Positions 41,722 to 48,267 of a DNA stretch of 48,267 nt are shown here, in pieces. Position 1 is the stretch's first letter. Every line of letters starts with the position of its first letter. The notes beneath the pieces were generated by a model. That model worked only from the letters and a program-made list of their open reading frames with translations, did no database searches and was not told the origin of the DNA. The stretch is from the NCBI GenBank assembly GCA_035565675.1, contig DATMSA010000017.1, positions 1 through 48,267 on the forward strand, given 5' to 3'. This stretch comes from Capillimicrobium sp035565675. Its GTDB lineage: Bacteria > Actinomycetota > Thermoleophilia > Solirubrobacterales > Solirubrobacteraceae. A program made the translations under genes and the position numbers.

Positions 41722-43605
41722 GTGGCGCCGCTGACGATCGCCCAGGTCACCCCGTACACGTGGGAGTCCGGGCACGAGATCAACCGGATGGTCGCCCGGG
41801 TCTCCGACGAGCTGGCGGACCGGGGCCATCGCGTCCTCGTCGTGGCGCCGTCCGGCGACCACGCCGCGGTCCGCGCCACGCGCGCCGCGATCCGCGCCGC
41901 GCGCGAGAAGCCCGGCGCGCTGTTCACCGACGGCGCGCCGCGGGTGCTCGCCGTCGGCGAGGGCCTGCCGGCGGGCTCGCGCCGGGCCGCGCTGCCGATC
42001 GATGTGTCGCGCACGGTCGACGCGCTGCACGCCGGGGTCGCGCTGGACCTGTGCCACGTGCACGACCCGTTCGCGCCGACCGTCGCCGCCGCCGCGCTGC
42101 GCGCCTCGCGCTCGCTCAACGTCGGCACGTTCCACCAGCCGACCGAGCGCATCCTCTCCACCCAGGTCGCGCGCAAGCTCGTCGAGCGGATCTTCGGCCG
42201 CCTCGACGCCCGCACGACGCCCTACCAGACGACCGCACGGCTCATGGAGCGCTGGTTTCCGGGCGAGTACCGGGTGATCGCGCCCGGCGCGACCCCGGTC
42301 GAGCGCCCCGCCCGCGACCCGTCCGGCCCGCTGCGGATCGCGTTCGTCGACCTCGAGGAGCGCCAGGCGCTGCGCACGTTCCTGCGCGGGCTGCGCACGC
42401 TGGGGCTGGACCTGCCGTGGGAGGCGACGGTCCTCACCGCCCGCGGCGCCTCGTCGTCGACCCCGCTGCGCGCCGACGTCCGCGCGCGGGTCCGCTTCGT
42501 CACGCCCGACGAGCTCGACGAGGGGACGCTGCTGGCGAGCAGCGACGTGCTCGTCGCCGCGTCGACGGGCGACGCGCCCACGCCGGACCTGCTGCTGCGC
42601 GCCCGCGCCGCCGGCGCCATCCCGGTCGCCAGCCGCCTGCCCGTCTACGAGGAGGTGCTCGGCGACGGCACCGCCGGCCTGCTGTTCGAGCCGCGCGACA
42701 CCGAGACGCTCGCCGCCCAGCTCGCCCGCGTCGCCGCCGACGCCGAGCTGCGCACCCGGCTCGCCGGCGCGCCGCCGCCACGCACGCCCGGCGAGGTGGT
42801 CGACGAGCTCGAGGACGTCTACGCGCAGCTCCTGGCGCGCCGCCACGACGGCCGCGGCGACCCCGCGCTGCGCGCGCGGCTGCGCCGCCGGCGGCTCATC
42901 GACGTCGACCTGCACATGCACACCGACCACTCCGGCGACTGCGCCACCCCGGTCGAGGTGCTGCTCGACACCGCGCGCCGCCAGGGCCTCGGCGCGATCG
43001 CCGTCACCGACCACAACGAGATCTCCGGCGCGCTGGAGGCGCAGGCCAAGGCCGCCCGCTTCGGCGTGAAGGTCATCGTCGGAGAGGAGGTCAAGACCGC
43101 CAGCCAGGGCGAGGTCATCGGCCTGTTCCTGCAGGAGAAGATCCCGCGCGGCCTGACGCTCGAGGAGACCGTCGCCGAGATCAAGCGCCAGGGCGGGCTC
43201 GTCTACGTGCCGCACCCGTTCGACCGCATGCACGCGGTCCCCGACTACGAGAACCTGCTGGCGATCATCGACGACATCGACGCGATGGAGGTCTTCAACC
43301 CGCGGGTGGCGATCGGCGCCTTCAACGAGGAGGCCGAGCGCTTCGCGGCCAAGTACGGCATCGTCGCCGGCGCCGGCTCGGACTCGCACGTCGCCCAGGG
43401 GCTCGGCTCGGTGCGGATCCGGATGCGCGACTTCGACGGGCCGCAGGAGTTCCTCGAGTCGCTGCGCGACGCCGACATCGTGCGCCGCCCCACCTCGCTG
43501 CTCTACGTCCAGGCGCTGAAGTTCCTGGAGACGAAGGCCACCCCGCCAGGGGCCCGCGCGGCCCGCAAGGCGAGGCGCGTGGCCCGCGCGACGCGCAAGT
43601 CGTGA
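41722..43605 (+). CDS. GT4-type glycosyltransferase fused to a PHP metallophosphoesterase
   Basis: 627 residues. Residues about 1-375 are a GT-B glycosyltransferase: TIAQVTPYTWESGHEINRMV at the donor/acceptor cleft, LCHVHDPFAPTVAAAAL, FHQPTERILST, then a second half with VFVAASTGDAPTPDLLL-like and PVASRLPVYEEVLGDGTAGLLF segments as in family 4 (some usual Glu motifs are replaced). Residues about 392-600 are a PHP domain: DLHMHTDHSGDC, VTDHNEISG, VIVGEEVKT, PHPFDR and GSDSHV supply the metal ligands. Fusion of the two is unusual. Next to the phosphotransferase and ino1, a PimA-like transfer plus a phosphatase activity on an inositol lipid is possible (inference). Confidence 0.8.
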   Translation: MAPLTIAQVTPYTWESGHEINRMVARVSDELADRGHRVLVVAPSGDHAAVRATRAAIRAAREKPGALFTDGAPRVLAVGEGLPAGSRRAALPIDVSRTVDALHAGVALDLCHVHDPFAPTVAAAALRASRSLNVGTFHQPTERILSTQVARKLVERIFGRLDARTTPYQTTARLMERWFPGEYRVIAPGATPVERPARDPSGPLRIAFVDLEERQALRTFLRGLRTLGLDLPWEATVLTARGASSSTPLRADVRARVRFVTPDELDEGTLLASSDVLVAASTGDAPTPDLLLRARAAGAIPVASRLPVYEEVLGDGTAGLLFEPRDTETLAAQLARVAADAELRTRLAGAPPPRTPGEVVDELEDVYAQLLARRHDGRGDPALRARLRRRRLIDVDLHMHTDHSGDCATPVEVLLDTARRQGLGAIAVTDHNEISGALEAQAKAARFGVKVIVGEEVKTASQGEVIGLFLQEKIPRGLTLEETVAEIKRQGGLVYVPHPFDRMHAVPDYENLLAIIDDIDAMEVFNPRVAIGAFNEEAERFAAKYGIVAGAGSDSHVAQGLGSVRIRMRDFDGPQEFLESLRDADIVRRPTSLLYVQALKFLETKATPPGARAARKARRVARATRKS

Positions 43606-44261
43606 TGCAGGCGCAGGGACCACAGGGCCAGCCGGTGAATGAGACCGGCGACGCCATGCGGGCCACTGACGACGAGATCGCCGAGAAGTACCTGGAGCGG
43701 GCCATCCGCGAGCTGAACGCGCTGACCCGGGAGCTCCAGTCCTGTCCCCACTGCCCCCGCGGAAGCCTGATGCCGGTCCTCGGCTCCGGCCATCCGCAGG
43801 CCGACGTGATGCTCCTCAAGCACGCGCCGGTGCCCTCCGAGATCGAGGAGGGCGTCGCGTTCTACGGGCGCGCCGGGACCGCGCTCATGAAGTCCCTCAA
43901 GCGGCTGGCGATCGATCCGCTGGCCGTCTACGGGACCGTGTGCGTGAAGTGCCCCGTCGGCGACCCGGCGCTCGCCGAGCCGGCGTGCGTGGCGCGGATC
44001 GTCGAGGAGATCGCGATCGTCCAGCCGAAGATCGTCGTCGTGATGGGCGCCGACGCGCTGGCCGCCCTGAACGAGGTGGCGGTGCCGCTGGCGCGCGAGC
44101 TGGAGCCGGCGCTCGGCGTCGTCCAGCCGTTCACCCCGTCGACCGAGGCGCTGTACGTCCCCAACATCGACGACGCGCTCGACGAGGAGGCCGCCAAGCG
44201 CGCGTTCTGGCGCGCGTTCCGGGTCCTGGGCGACTGGTACGCGGATCTGCCGCCGTACTGA
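43605..44261 (+). CDS. Uracil-DNA-glycosylase-superfamily protein with altered active site
   Basis: 218 residues. The fold of Fe-S (family 4/5) uracil-DNA glycosylases is indicated by Cys47-x2-Cys50, FYGRAGTALMKSL and the YGTVCVKCP strand with Cys113, Cys116 and Cys128. However, the first catalytic motif (usually GEAPGxxE) is KHAPVPSE at 72-79, and the final HPS/HPA-type motif is not seen (QPFTPSTEALYVPN). So base excision is doubtful; it may have another nucleic-acid role. ATG 43605 shares one base with the stop of the fusion gene (TGATG). Confidence 0.7.
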   Translation: MQAQGPQGQPVNETGDAMRATDDEIAEKYLERAIRELNALTRELQSCPHCPRGSLMPVLGSGHPQADVMLLKHAPVPSEIEEGVAFYGRAGTALMKSLKRLAIDPLAVYGTVCVKCPVGDPALAEPACVARIVEEIAIVQPKIVVVMGADALAALNEVAVPLARELEPALGVVQPFTPSTEALYVPNIDDALDEEAAKRAFWRAFRVLGDWYADLPPY

Positions 44262-44274
44262 GCCCTCGTCGCGA

Positions 44275-44280
44275 TACGGT
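44275..44280 (+). promoter_or_regulatory. -10 box of the small zinc-finger gene
   Basis: TACGGT lies 6 nt before ATG 44287, at the short end of the leaderless spacing seen here. Confidence 0.35.
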
Positions 44281-44286
44281 GTCGCC

Positions 44287-44469
44287 ATGGAACTCGAGGA
44301 GCGCGAAGGCATCGAGCCGATCCGGGACCGGTGCGAGGAGTGCGGGGCCAAGCTGACCCCGCAGGAGATCCAGGCGGTGCTCGAGAACGGCGGGCCCGCG
44401 CTGTGCACGGTGCACGCGACCGAGATCGCGCCGCTCCCCTCCCCCGACGACGCGCCGTCGACCGACTAG
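44287..44469 (+). CDS. Small CxxC...CxxH zinc-finger-like protein
   Basis: 60 residues. Cys16-x2-Cys19 (CEEC) and Cys40-x2-His43 (CTVH) can bind one zinc. The acidic tail (PSPDDAPSTD) is disordered-looking. No function recognised; such proteins often bind nucleic acid or a partner enzyme. Immediate neighbours are the uracil-glycosylase-like gene (25 bp upstream) and a convergent oxidoreductase. The TACGGT box and biased codon use support a real gene. Confidence 0.65.
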   Translation: MELEEREGIEPIRDRCEECGAKLTPQEIQAVLENGGPALCTVHATEIAPLPSPDDAPSTD

Positions 44470-44485
44470 CGCGACGGCGGGCCGA

Positions 44486-45433
44486 TCAGCCCGCGGTCAG
44501 GACGACCTTGCCGAGCTTGCCTCCGGCCGTGAAGCGGTCGTAGGCCGCCTCCGCCTCGGCGAGCGCGAACGTGTCCGCGACGGGGACCCGCACGCGCCCG
44601 GCCGCCAGCGCGGGCAGGACCTCGCGCTCCACCGCGCGGGCCGTCAGCGCCTTCTCCTCCAGCGGGCGGGGCCGCAGGGTCGAGCCGCGCAGCGTCGCGC
44701 GCTTGCCCATGACCGCCAGGAGGTTCACCTCGGCCTTGAAGCCGGCGCCGACGCCGATCACGACGATGCGCCCGCCGGTGTCCAGCGCCTTGAGGTTCGC
44801 GGGCATGTTCGGCGCGCCGACGAGCTCGAGCACGACGTCGAAGGGGCCAAGCGCTTCGAACCCGTCGGGGTCGGCGACGGTCTCGGCGCCGAGCGCGGCG
44901 ACCGCGTCGCGAACGTCGGGGTTGCGCACGGTCGCGGTGACCCGGGCGCCGGTGAGCGCGCCGAGCTGGACGGCGGCGGTGCCGACGCCGCCGGCGGCGC
45001 CGTGGACGAGCAGCCGCTCGCCGGGGCGCAGGCCGCCCTGCGTGAACAGCGCGTCGTGGGCGGTGGTGAACACCTCGGGGAAGCCGCCCGCGGCCGGCCA
45101 GTCGATCCCGTCGGGGACCGGCATGAGCTGGCGCTCGTGGACCACGGCGAGCTCGGCCTGCCCGCCGCCGCCGAGGATCCCCATCACGCGGTCGCCCTCG
45201 GCGAAGCGGGTCGCGCCCGGGCCGAGCGCGGCGACCTCGCCCGCGAGCTCGAGCCCGGGGATGTCGGGCGGCGAGCCGGGCGGAGCCGGGTAGCCGCCCT
45301 TGCGCTGCAGGATGTCGGCGCCGTTGAGGCCCGCCGCGCGCACGCGGATCAGGACCTCGCCGTGCCCCGGGGCGGGGTCGGGGTGCTCGGCGAGCTCCAG
45401 CGCGCCGCCGTCTCGGATCGTCACCGCGAGCAT
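44486..45433 (-). CDS. Zinc-less NADPH:quinone oxidoreductase (MDR superfamily)
   Basis: 315 residues. GroES-like N-terminal domain (VRAAGLNGADILQRKGGYPAPPG, typical of quinone oxidoreductases) without the zinc cysteines, then Rossmann domain with LLVHGAAGGVGTAAVQLGALTGARVTATV and ending with the GGKLGKVVL motif. Reduces quinones or enones with NADPH; resembles PIG3/TP53I3-type enzymes. ATG 45433 has TACCCT 7 nt upstream. Its start overlaps the 3' end of the rhomboid-like gene by 13 bp. Confidence 0.85.
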   Translation of the reverse strand: MLAVTIRDGGALELAEHPDPAPGHGEVLIRVRAAGLNGADILQRKGGYPAPPGSPPDIPGLELAGEVAALGPGATRFAEGDRVMGILGGGGQAELAVVHERQLMPVPDGIDWPAAGGFPEVFTTAHDALFTQGGLRPGERLLVHGAAGGVGTAAVQLGALTGARVTATVRNPDVRDAVAALGAETVADPDGFEALGPFDVVLELVGAPNMPANLKALDTGGRIVVIGVGAGFKAEVNLLAVMGKRATLRGSTLRPRPLEEKALTARAVEREVLPALAAGRVRVPVADTFALAEAEAAYDRFTAGGKLGKVVLTAG

Positions 45434-46008
45434 GGGCGCAAGGGTACGCGGCGTTCGAGGGCGAGCATCGTCAGGGCGCCGAGGACGAAGCCGAGCAGGT
45501 GCTCGACGTTGGCCAGCAGCGACGAGTCCGTGACGCTGATGCCGATGCCCGCGAGCACGAACGCGCCGACGAACAGCGCCATCCGCCGGCCGCCGACGAC
45601 GGCGAGCGCGCCGAGCTCCCCGGCCAGGACGACCGAGACGCCGTAGTCGGGCTCGTGGACGACGCTCTCGACGAGGCCGCGGTCGATGAGCCACAGGACG
45701 CCGATGCCCGCGTAGGCGACGAGCGCCGAGCCGACGTGGGCGACGAGCGCGACCGTCCACAGCCGCGCCGCGCCGAGGCGCTCCAGCGCCACGGCGAGCA
45801 CGAGCGCGAGCACGGCGAGCTGCAGCCACGGGACCCCGTCGATGACGAGGCCGCTGGTGAGCAGCAGCCACACCTCTCCGTCGGCGACCTCGCCGGGCGA
45901 GGACGCGAGCGCCCGCCAGTCGGGCTCGCCGGTGGCCTGGATGACGGCGAGGGCGGCGAGATAGGCGACGACGGACGCGGGCCCGATGAGCGCGCGCGAC
46001 CGGGCCAC
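45421..46008 (-). CDS. Rhomboid-like membrane protein
   Basis: 195 residues with six hydrophobic segments. The putative active pair of rhomboid serine proteases can be aligned: Ser125 in DYGVSVVLAGELGAL (compare GASG..) and His170 in NVEHLLGFVLGAL (HxxGxxxG). HVGSA at 91-95 may be the conserved histidine of TM2. The GxS motif lacks the second Gly, so activity is uncertain. GTG 46008 start; 11 bp after the secreted-protein gene on the same strand. Confidence 0.65.
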   Translation of the reverse strand: MARSRALIGPASVVAYLAALAVIQATGEPDWRALASSPGEVADGEVWLLLTSGLVIDGVPWLQLAVLALVLAVALERLGAARLWTVALVAHVGSALVAYAGIGVLWLIDRGLVESVVHEPDYGVSVVLAGELGALAVVGGRRMALFVGAFVLAGIGISVTDSSLLANVEHLLGFVLGALTMLALERRVPLRPCSR

Positions 46009-46019
46009 CGCCGCCGCCG

Positions 46020-46415
46020 TCAGCCCACCAGCGTGATGCGGGCGCGGCGCACCATGTCGCCGCCCTGCTCATCCGGGCAGTGCTGGCGCGCGACGATCAC
46101 CGCGCGGCCGGCCGGGAACTTGCTCTGCGGCGGCGTGAAGCGCAGGCGGAACGCGGCCGTGGACGGGCGCACCCGCCCGACGCCGACCGGCGCGCTCCAG
46201 CGCTCGCCGTCGGCGCGCCCGCGGATGCGCACGCGGACGCGGTCCGAGCAGCCGGCCCCGACCACCCAGGACTGGCCCTGGATGATCGCCGTCTCCCCGA
46301 GCGTGAGGCGACGGGGATCGACGCGGATCGACGGGTCCACGGAGGCGGCGGCGGGGCCGGCCGCGAGGGCGGCCAGCGCGGTCGCGGCCGCGGCGGTGGT
46401 GAGGGAGCGACGCAT
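46020..46415 (-). CDS. Small secreted protein of unknown function
   Basis: 131 residues: a signal peptide (MRRSLTTAAAATALAALAAGPAAASV, likely cut after AAA) and a mature beta-rich domain of about 105 residues with two cysteines (GAGCSDRVRVR and RQHCPDEQG) that probably form a disulfide. The pattern ETAIIQGQSWVVG and FRLRFTPPQSKFPAGRAVIVARQ looks like an extracellular immunoglobulin-type fold. TACCCT lies 9 nt before ATG 46415. Confidence 0.65.
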   Translation of the reverse strand: MRRSLTTAAAATALAALAAGPAAASVDPSIRVDPRRLTLGETAIIQGQSWVVGAGCSDRVRVRIRGRADGERWSAPVGVGRVRPSTAAFRLRFTPPQSKFPAGRAVIVARQHCPDEQGGDMVRRARITLVG

Positions 46416-46481
46416 AGCCGCGCCAGGGTAGTGGGAGCGGCCGTGTCGTCACGTTCGCCCGCCCTCCTGCGTTGAGCAGGC

Positions 46482-47513
46482 ATGGGCCGCCCGCGCGACC
46501 GCTCCTGGCAGCTCCCGTTCGTCGCCCTCGCCGCGATCTGGGGCGCGAGCTTCCTGTTCATCAAGGTCGCCGTCGAGGACCTGCCGCCGGTCGCGGTCGC
46601 GCTGGGGCGCGTCGCGCTCGGGGCCGCGGTCCTGCTCGCCGTGCTCGCCGCGCGCCGGGAGGCGCTGCCGCGCGGGCGGGTCGTGTGGGCGCACCTCGCG
46701 GTCGCGGCGGTGCTGGTCAACGCGGTGCCGTTCACGCTGTTCGCCGCGGGCGAGGAGCACGTGTCGTCCGTCCTGGCCGGGATCTGGAACGCGACGACGC
46801 CGCTGTGGACGCTGGCGGTCGTGACGATCGCGCTGCCGGAGGAGCGGCCCACGCGGGCGCGCGTGGCGGGCCTGGCCGTCGGCTTCGCGGGCGTGCTCGT
46901 CGTGCTCGGCCCGTGGCGCGGGCTGGGCGGCGCGGAGCTCGAGGGCCAGCTCCTGTGCGGGGCGGCCGTCATCGGCTACGCGCTCGGGTTCCCGTACATG
47001 CGCCGGTTCCTCTCGGGCCGGCCGGAGTCGGGCGTGTCGATCGCCGCCGGCCATCTCGTGTGCGCGACCGCGATGCTCGCGATCGCCGCCGCGGTCACCG
47101 GCGCCGCCCCGCGCGGGCTGGCCACCGACACGGTGGGCGCGATGCTCGGGCTCGGCGTGCTGGGCACCGGGCTGGCCTACGTCCTGAGCTTCGCGATCGT
47201 CCGCCGCGCCGGGGCGACCACCGCGACGAGCGTCACGTACCTCATCCCGCTGTTCTCGACCGCGCTCGGGATCGCCGTCCTCGGCGAGTCGCTGACGTGG
47301 AACCAGCCCGTGGGGGGCGCGATCGCGCTCGCGGGAATCGCCCTGTCGCAGCACGCGATGCGTCTACGATGGCGCGCATGGCAGGCGCGCGCAGGGGTGT
47401 CGCAGCAGCCGCCGGCGGCCTCGCCGCCGCGCTCGCGCTCGCCGCGCCACCGGCCCACGGACACGGCGACCTCGCCTCCCCGCCCGGCCGGACCACCGTC
47501 TGCTTCGCGCTGA
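46482..47513 (+). CDS. EamA/DMT-family transporter
   Basis: 343 residues with ten predicted membrane spans in two EamA repeats (about 12-145 and 155-290; FVALAAIWGASFLFIKVAVEDLPPVAVALGR opens repeat 1, LGVLGTGLAYVLSFAIVRRAGATTATSVTYLIPLF opens the end of repeat 2). Exporter of a small metabolite, substrate unknown. The recognisable protein ends near residue 300; the last ~45 residues (Ser/Pro/Arg-rich) are encoded in sequence shared, in another frame, with the start of the LPMO gene. Confidence 0.8.
   Translation: MGRPRDRSWQLPFVALAAIWGASFLFIKVAVEDLPPVAVALGRVALGAAVLLAVLAARREALPRGRVVWAHLAVAAVLVNAVPFTLFAAGEEHVSSVLAGIWNATTPLWTLAVVTIALPEERPTRARVAGLAVGFAGVLVVLGPWRGLGGAELEGQLLCGAAVIGYALGFPYMRRFLSGRPESGVSIAAGHLVCATAMLAIAAAVTGAAPRGLATDTVGAMLGLGVLGTGLAYVLSFAIVRRAGATTATSVTYLIPLFSTALGIAVLGESLTWNQPVGGAIALAGIALSQHAMRLRWRAWQARAGVSQQPPAASPPRSRSPRHRPTDTATSPPRPAGPPSASR
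47365..47370 (+). promoter_or_regulatory. -10 box of the LPMO gene inside the EamA gene
   Basis: TACGAT lies 7 nt before ATG 47378, within the 3' end of the transporter gene; the same hexamer serves hpaC and hpaE. Confidence 0.4.
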
Positions 47514-48267
47514 ACCGCGACGCGCCGCCGTGCGCGGCCGCGTGGCGCGCCGAGCCGCAGGCGCTGTACGACTGGATGGAGGTCAACATCGGCAACGCCG
47601 CCGGCCGCCATCGCGCGCTCATCCCCGACGGCGAGCTGTGCTCCGCCGGCCGGGCCAAGTACGCGGCGTTCGACGCGCCCGGCGGCGGCTGGCCGGCAAC
47701 CCCGCTGCAGGCGGGGCCCAGCACCTTCGTCTACAAGGCGGTCGCCCCGCACGCGACGCTCTACTACCGCTTCTACCTGACCCACGAGGGCTGGGACGAC
47801 CGGCGCGCGCTGCGCTGGGACGACCTCGAGCTGATCCACGACTCCGGCCGCCGCCCTGCCTCCGCGCGCGAGACGTTCGACGTCGACGTGCCGGCCCGCA
47901 CCGGCCACCACATCCTCTATCTGGTGTGGCAGCGCAGCGACAGCCCGGAGGCCTTCTACTCGTGCGCCGACGTGCGCTTCGGCGGCGACGGGCCGACGGT
48001 CGCGCCGGCGCCCGCGCCGGAGACCGGGACGTCCGGGGGCGGGTCGGGCCACGGCGGCCACGCCGACGCGGCCCCGTCGCGCCCGACCGTCACGACCCGC
48101 CGCGGCCTGCGCATCCGCCGCACCGTGACCACCGACTGGGGCTCGGGCTACTGCGCGACCGTGCGCGTCGCGAACCGCACCGGGCGCCGGGTCGCGTGGC
48201 GCGCGAGCGTGCCGGCGCCGGGGAAGGTCACGTCGCTGTGGGACGCCGTGGGCCGCGACACCGGCGC
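47378..48267 (+). CDS. Secreted AA10 lytic polysaccharide monooxygenase with CBM2 (3' partial)
   Basis: A copper enzyme that oxidatively cleaves chitin or cellulose outside the cell. 296 residues are visible before the window ends. Signal peptide 1-28 (GLAAALALAAPPAHG), then the mature protein would begin at His29 (HGDLASPPGR), the first histidine-brace ligand; His125 in VAPHATLYY is the second; YLVWQRSDSPEAFYSCADV is the diagnostic AA10 block. A Gly/His-rich linker (about 205-230) leads to a CBM2 domain (TVTTDWGSGYCATVRVANRTG, TSLWDAVG) that runs off the end. Starts 136 bp inside the EamA gene. Confidence 0.85.
   Translation, partial: MAGARRGVAAAAGGLAAALALAAPPAHGHGDLASPPGRTTVCFALNRDAPPCAAAWRAEPQALYDWMEVNIGNAAGRHRALIPDGELCSAGRAKYAAFDAPGGGWPATPLQAGPSTFVYKAVAPHATLYYRFYLTHEGWDDRRALRWDDLELIHDSGRRPASARETFDVDVPARTGHHILYLVWQRSDSPEAFYSCADVRFGGDGPTVAPAPAPETGTSGGGSGHGGHADAAPSRPTVTTRRGLRIRRTVTTDWGSGYCATVRVANRTGRRVAWRASVPAPGKVTSLWDAVGRDTG

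Overview
The window is very GC-rich throughout, with strong G/C bias at third codon positions, and reads as a chromosome segment of a high-GC actinobacterium. The dnaK-grpE-dnaJ-hspR operon, an actinobacterial-type inositol-1-phosphate synthase beside a CDP-alcohol phosphotransferase, and widespread leaderless-type starts all point that way; the overall feel (soil aromatic catabolism, nitrate reductase) suggests Thermoleophilia/Solirubrobacterales, which is inference. No tRNA, rRNA or CRISPR array was seen, and no gap over 300 bases lacks a gene.

Layout. (1) 78-947: an IS982-like transposase, left end of the element outside the window. (2) 978-19487: an aromatic-acid catabolic island. It holds a benzoylformate/phenylpyruvate-type decarboxylase diverging from a malate/lactate-dehydrogenase-like enzyme and a GntR regulator; two paralogous modules of FeaR-like AraC regulator plus aldehyde dehydrogenase (one with a GMC alcohol oxidoreductase), separated by an IclR regulator; and a 4-hydroxyphenylacetate / homoprotocatechuate meta-cleavage set (hpaD, hpaB, hpaC, GntR regulator, hpaE on the minus strand; a FAH-RraA fusion and a DapA-type aldolase on the plus strand). 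Read together: 2-hydroxy acid to 2-oxo acid to arylacetaldehyde to arylacetate, then ring hydroxylation, extradiol cleavage, dehydrogenation, isomerisation/decarboxylation and aldol cleavage. (3) 19990-27857: narGHJI-narK, every junction overlapping. (4) 27952-32911: an SDR gene and the HspR-controlled chaperone operon. (5) 33075-38945: endonuclease III/PfkB kinase, alpha/beta hydrolase, STAS protein and two divergent membrane proteins. (6) 39010-44469: a putative phosphatidylinositol-lipid block (PAP2 enzyme, CDP-alcohol phosphotransferase, ino1, a glycosyltransferase-PHP fusion), a divergent uracil-DNA-glycosylase-like protein and a small zinc-finger protein. (7) 44486-48267: quinone oxidoreductase, rhomboid-like protein, secreted protein, EamA transporter and a secreted AA10 LPMO with a CBM2 domain, cut by the window end.

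The most striking cross-cutting pattern is that about 19 starts carry a -10-like hexamer (mostly TANNNT) only 6-9 nt upstream of the start codon, as expected for leaderless mRNAs. This includes a probable ATC start (19498), and two divergent gene pairs whose -10 boxes overlap each other or the opposite start codon (34640-34666; 37383-37394). A second regulatory signal is a shared set of GCTTGC direct repeats 21 bp apart upstream of both AraC-controlled aldehyde-dehydrogenase modules. A third is a 7-bp inverted repeat over the dnaK promoter that is not the classical HAIR sequence.
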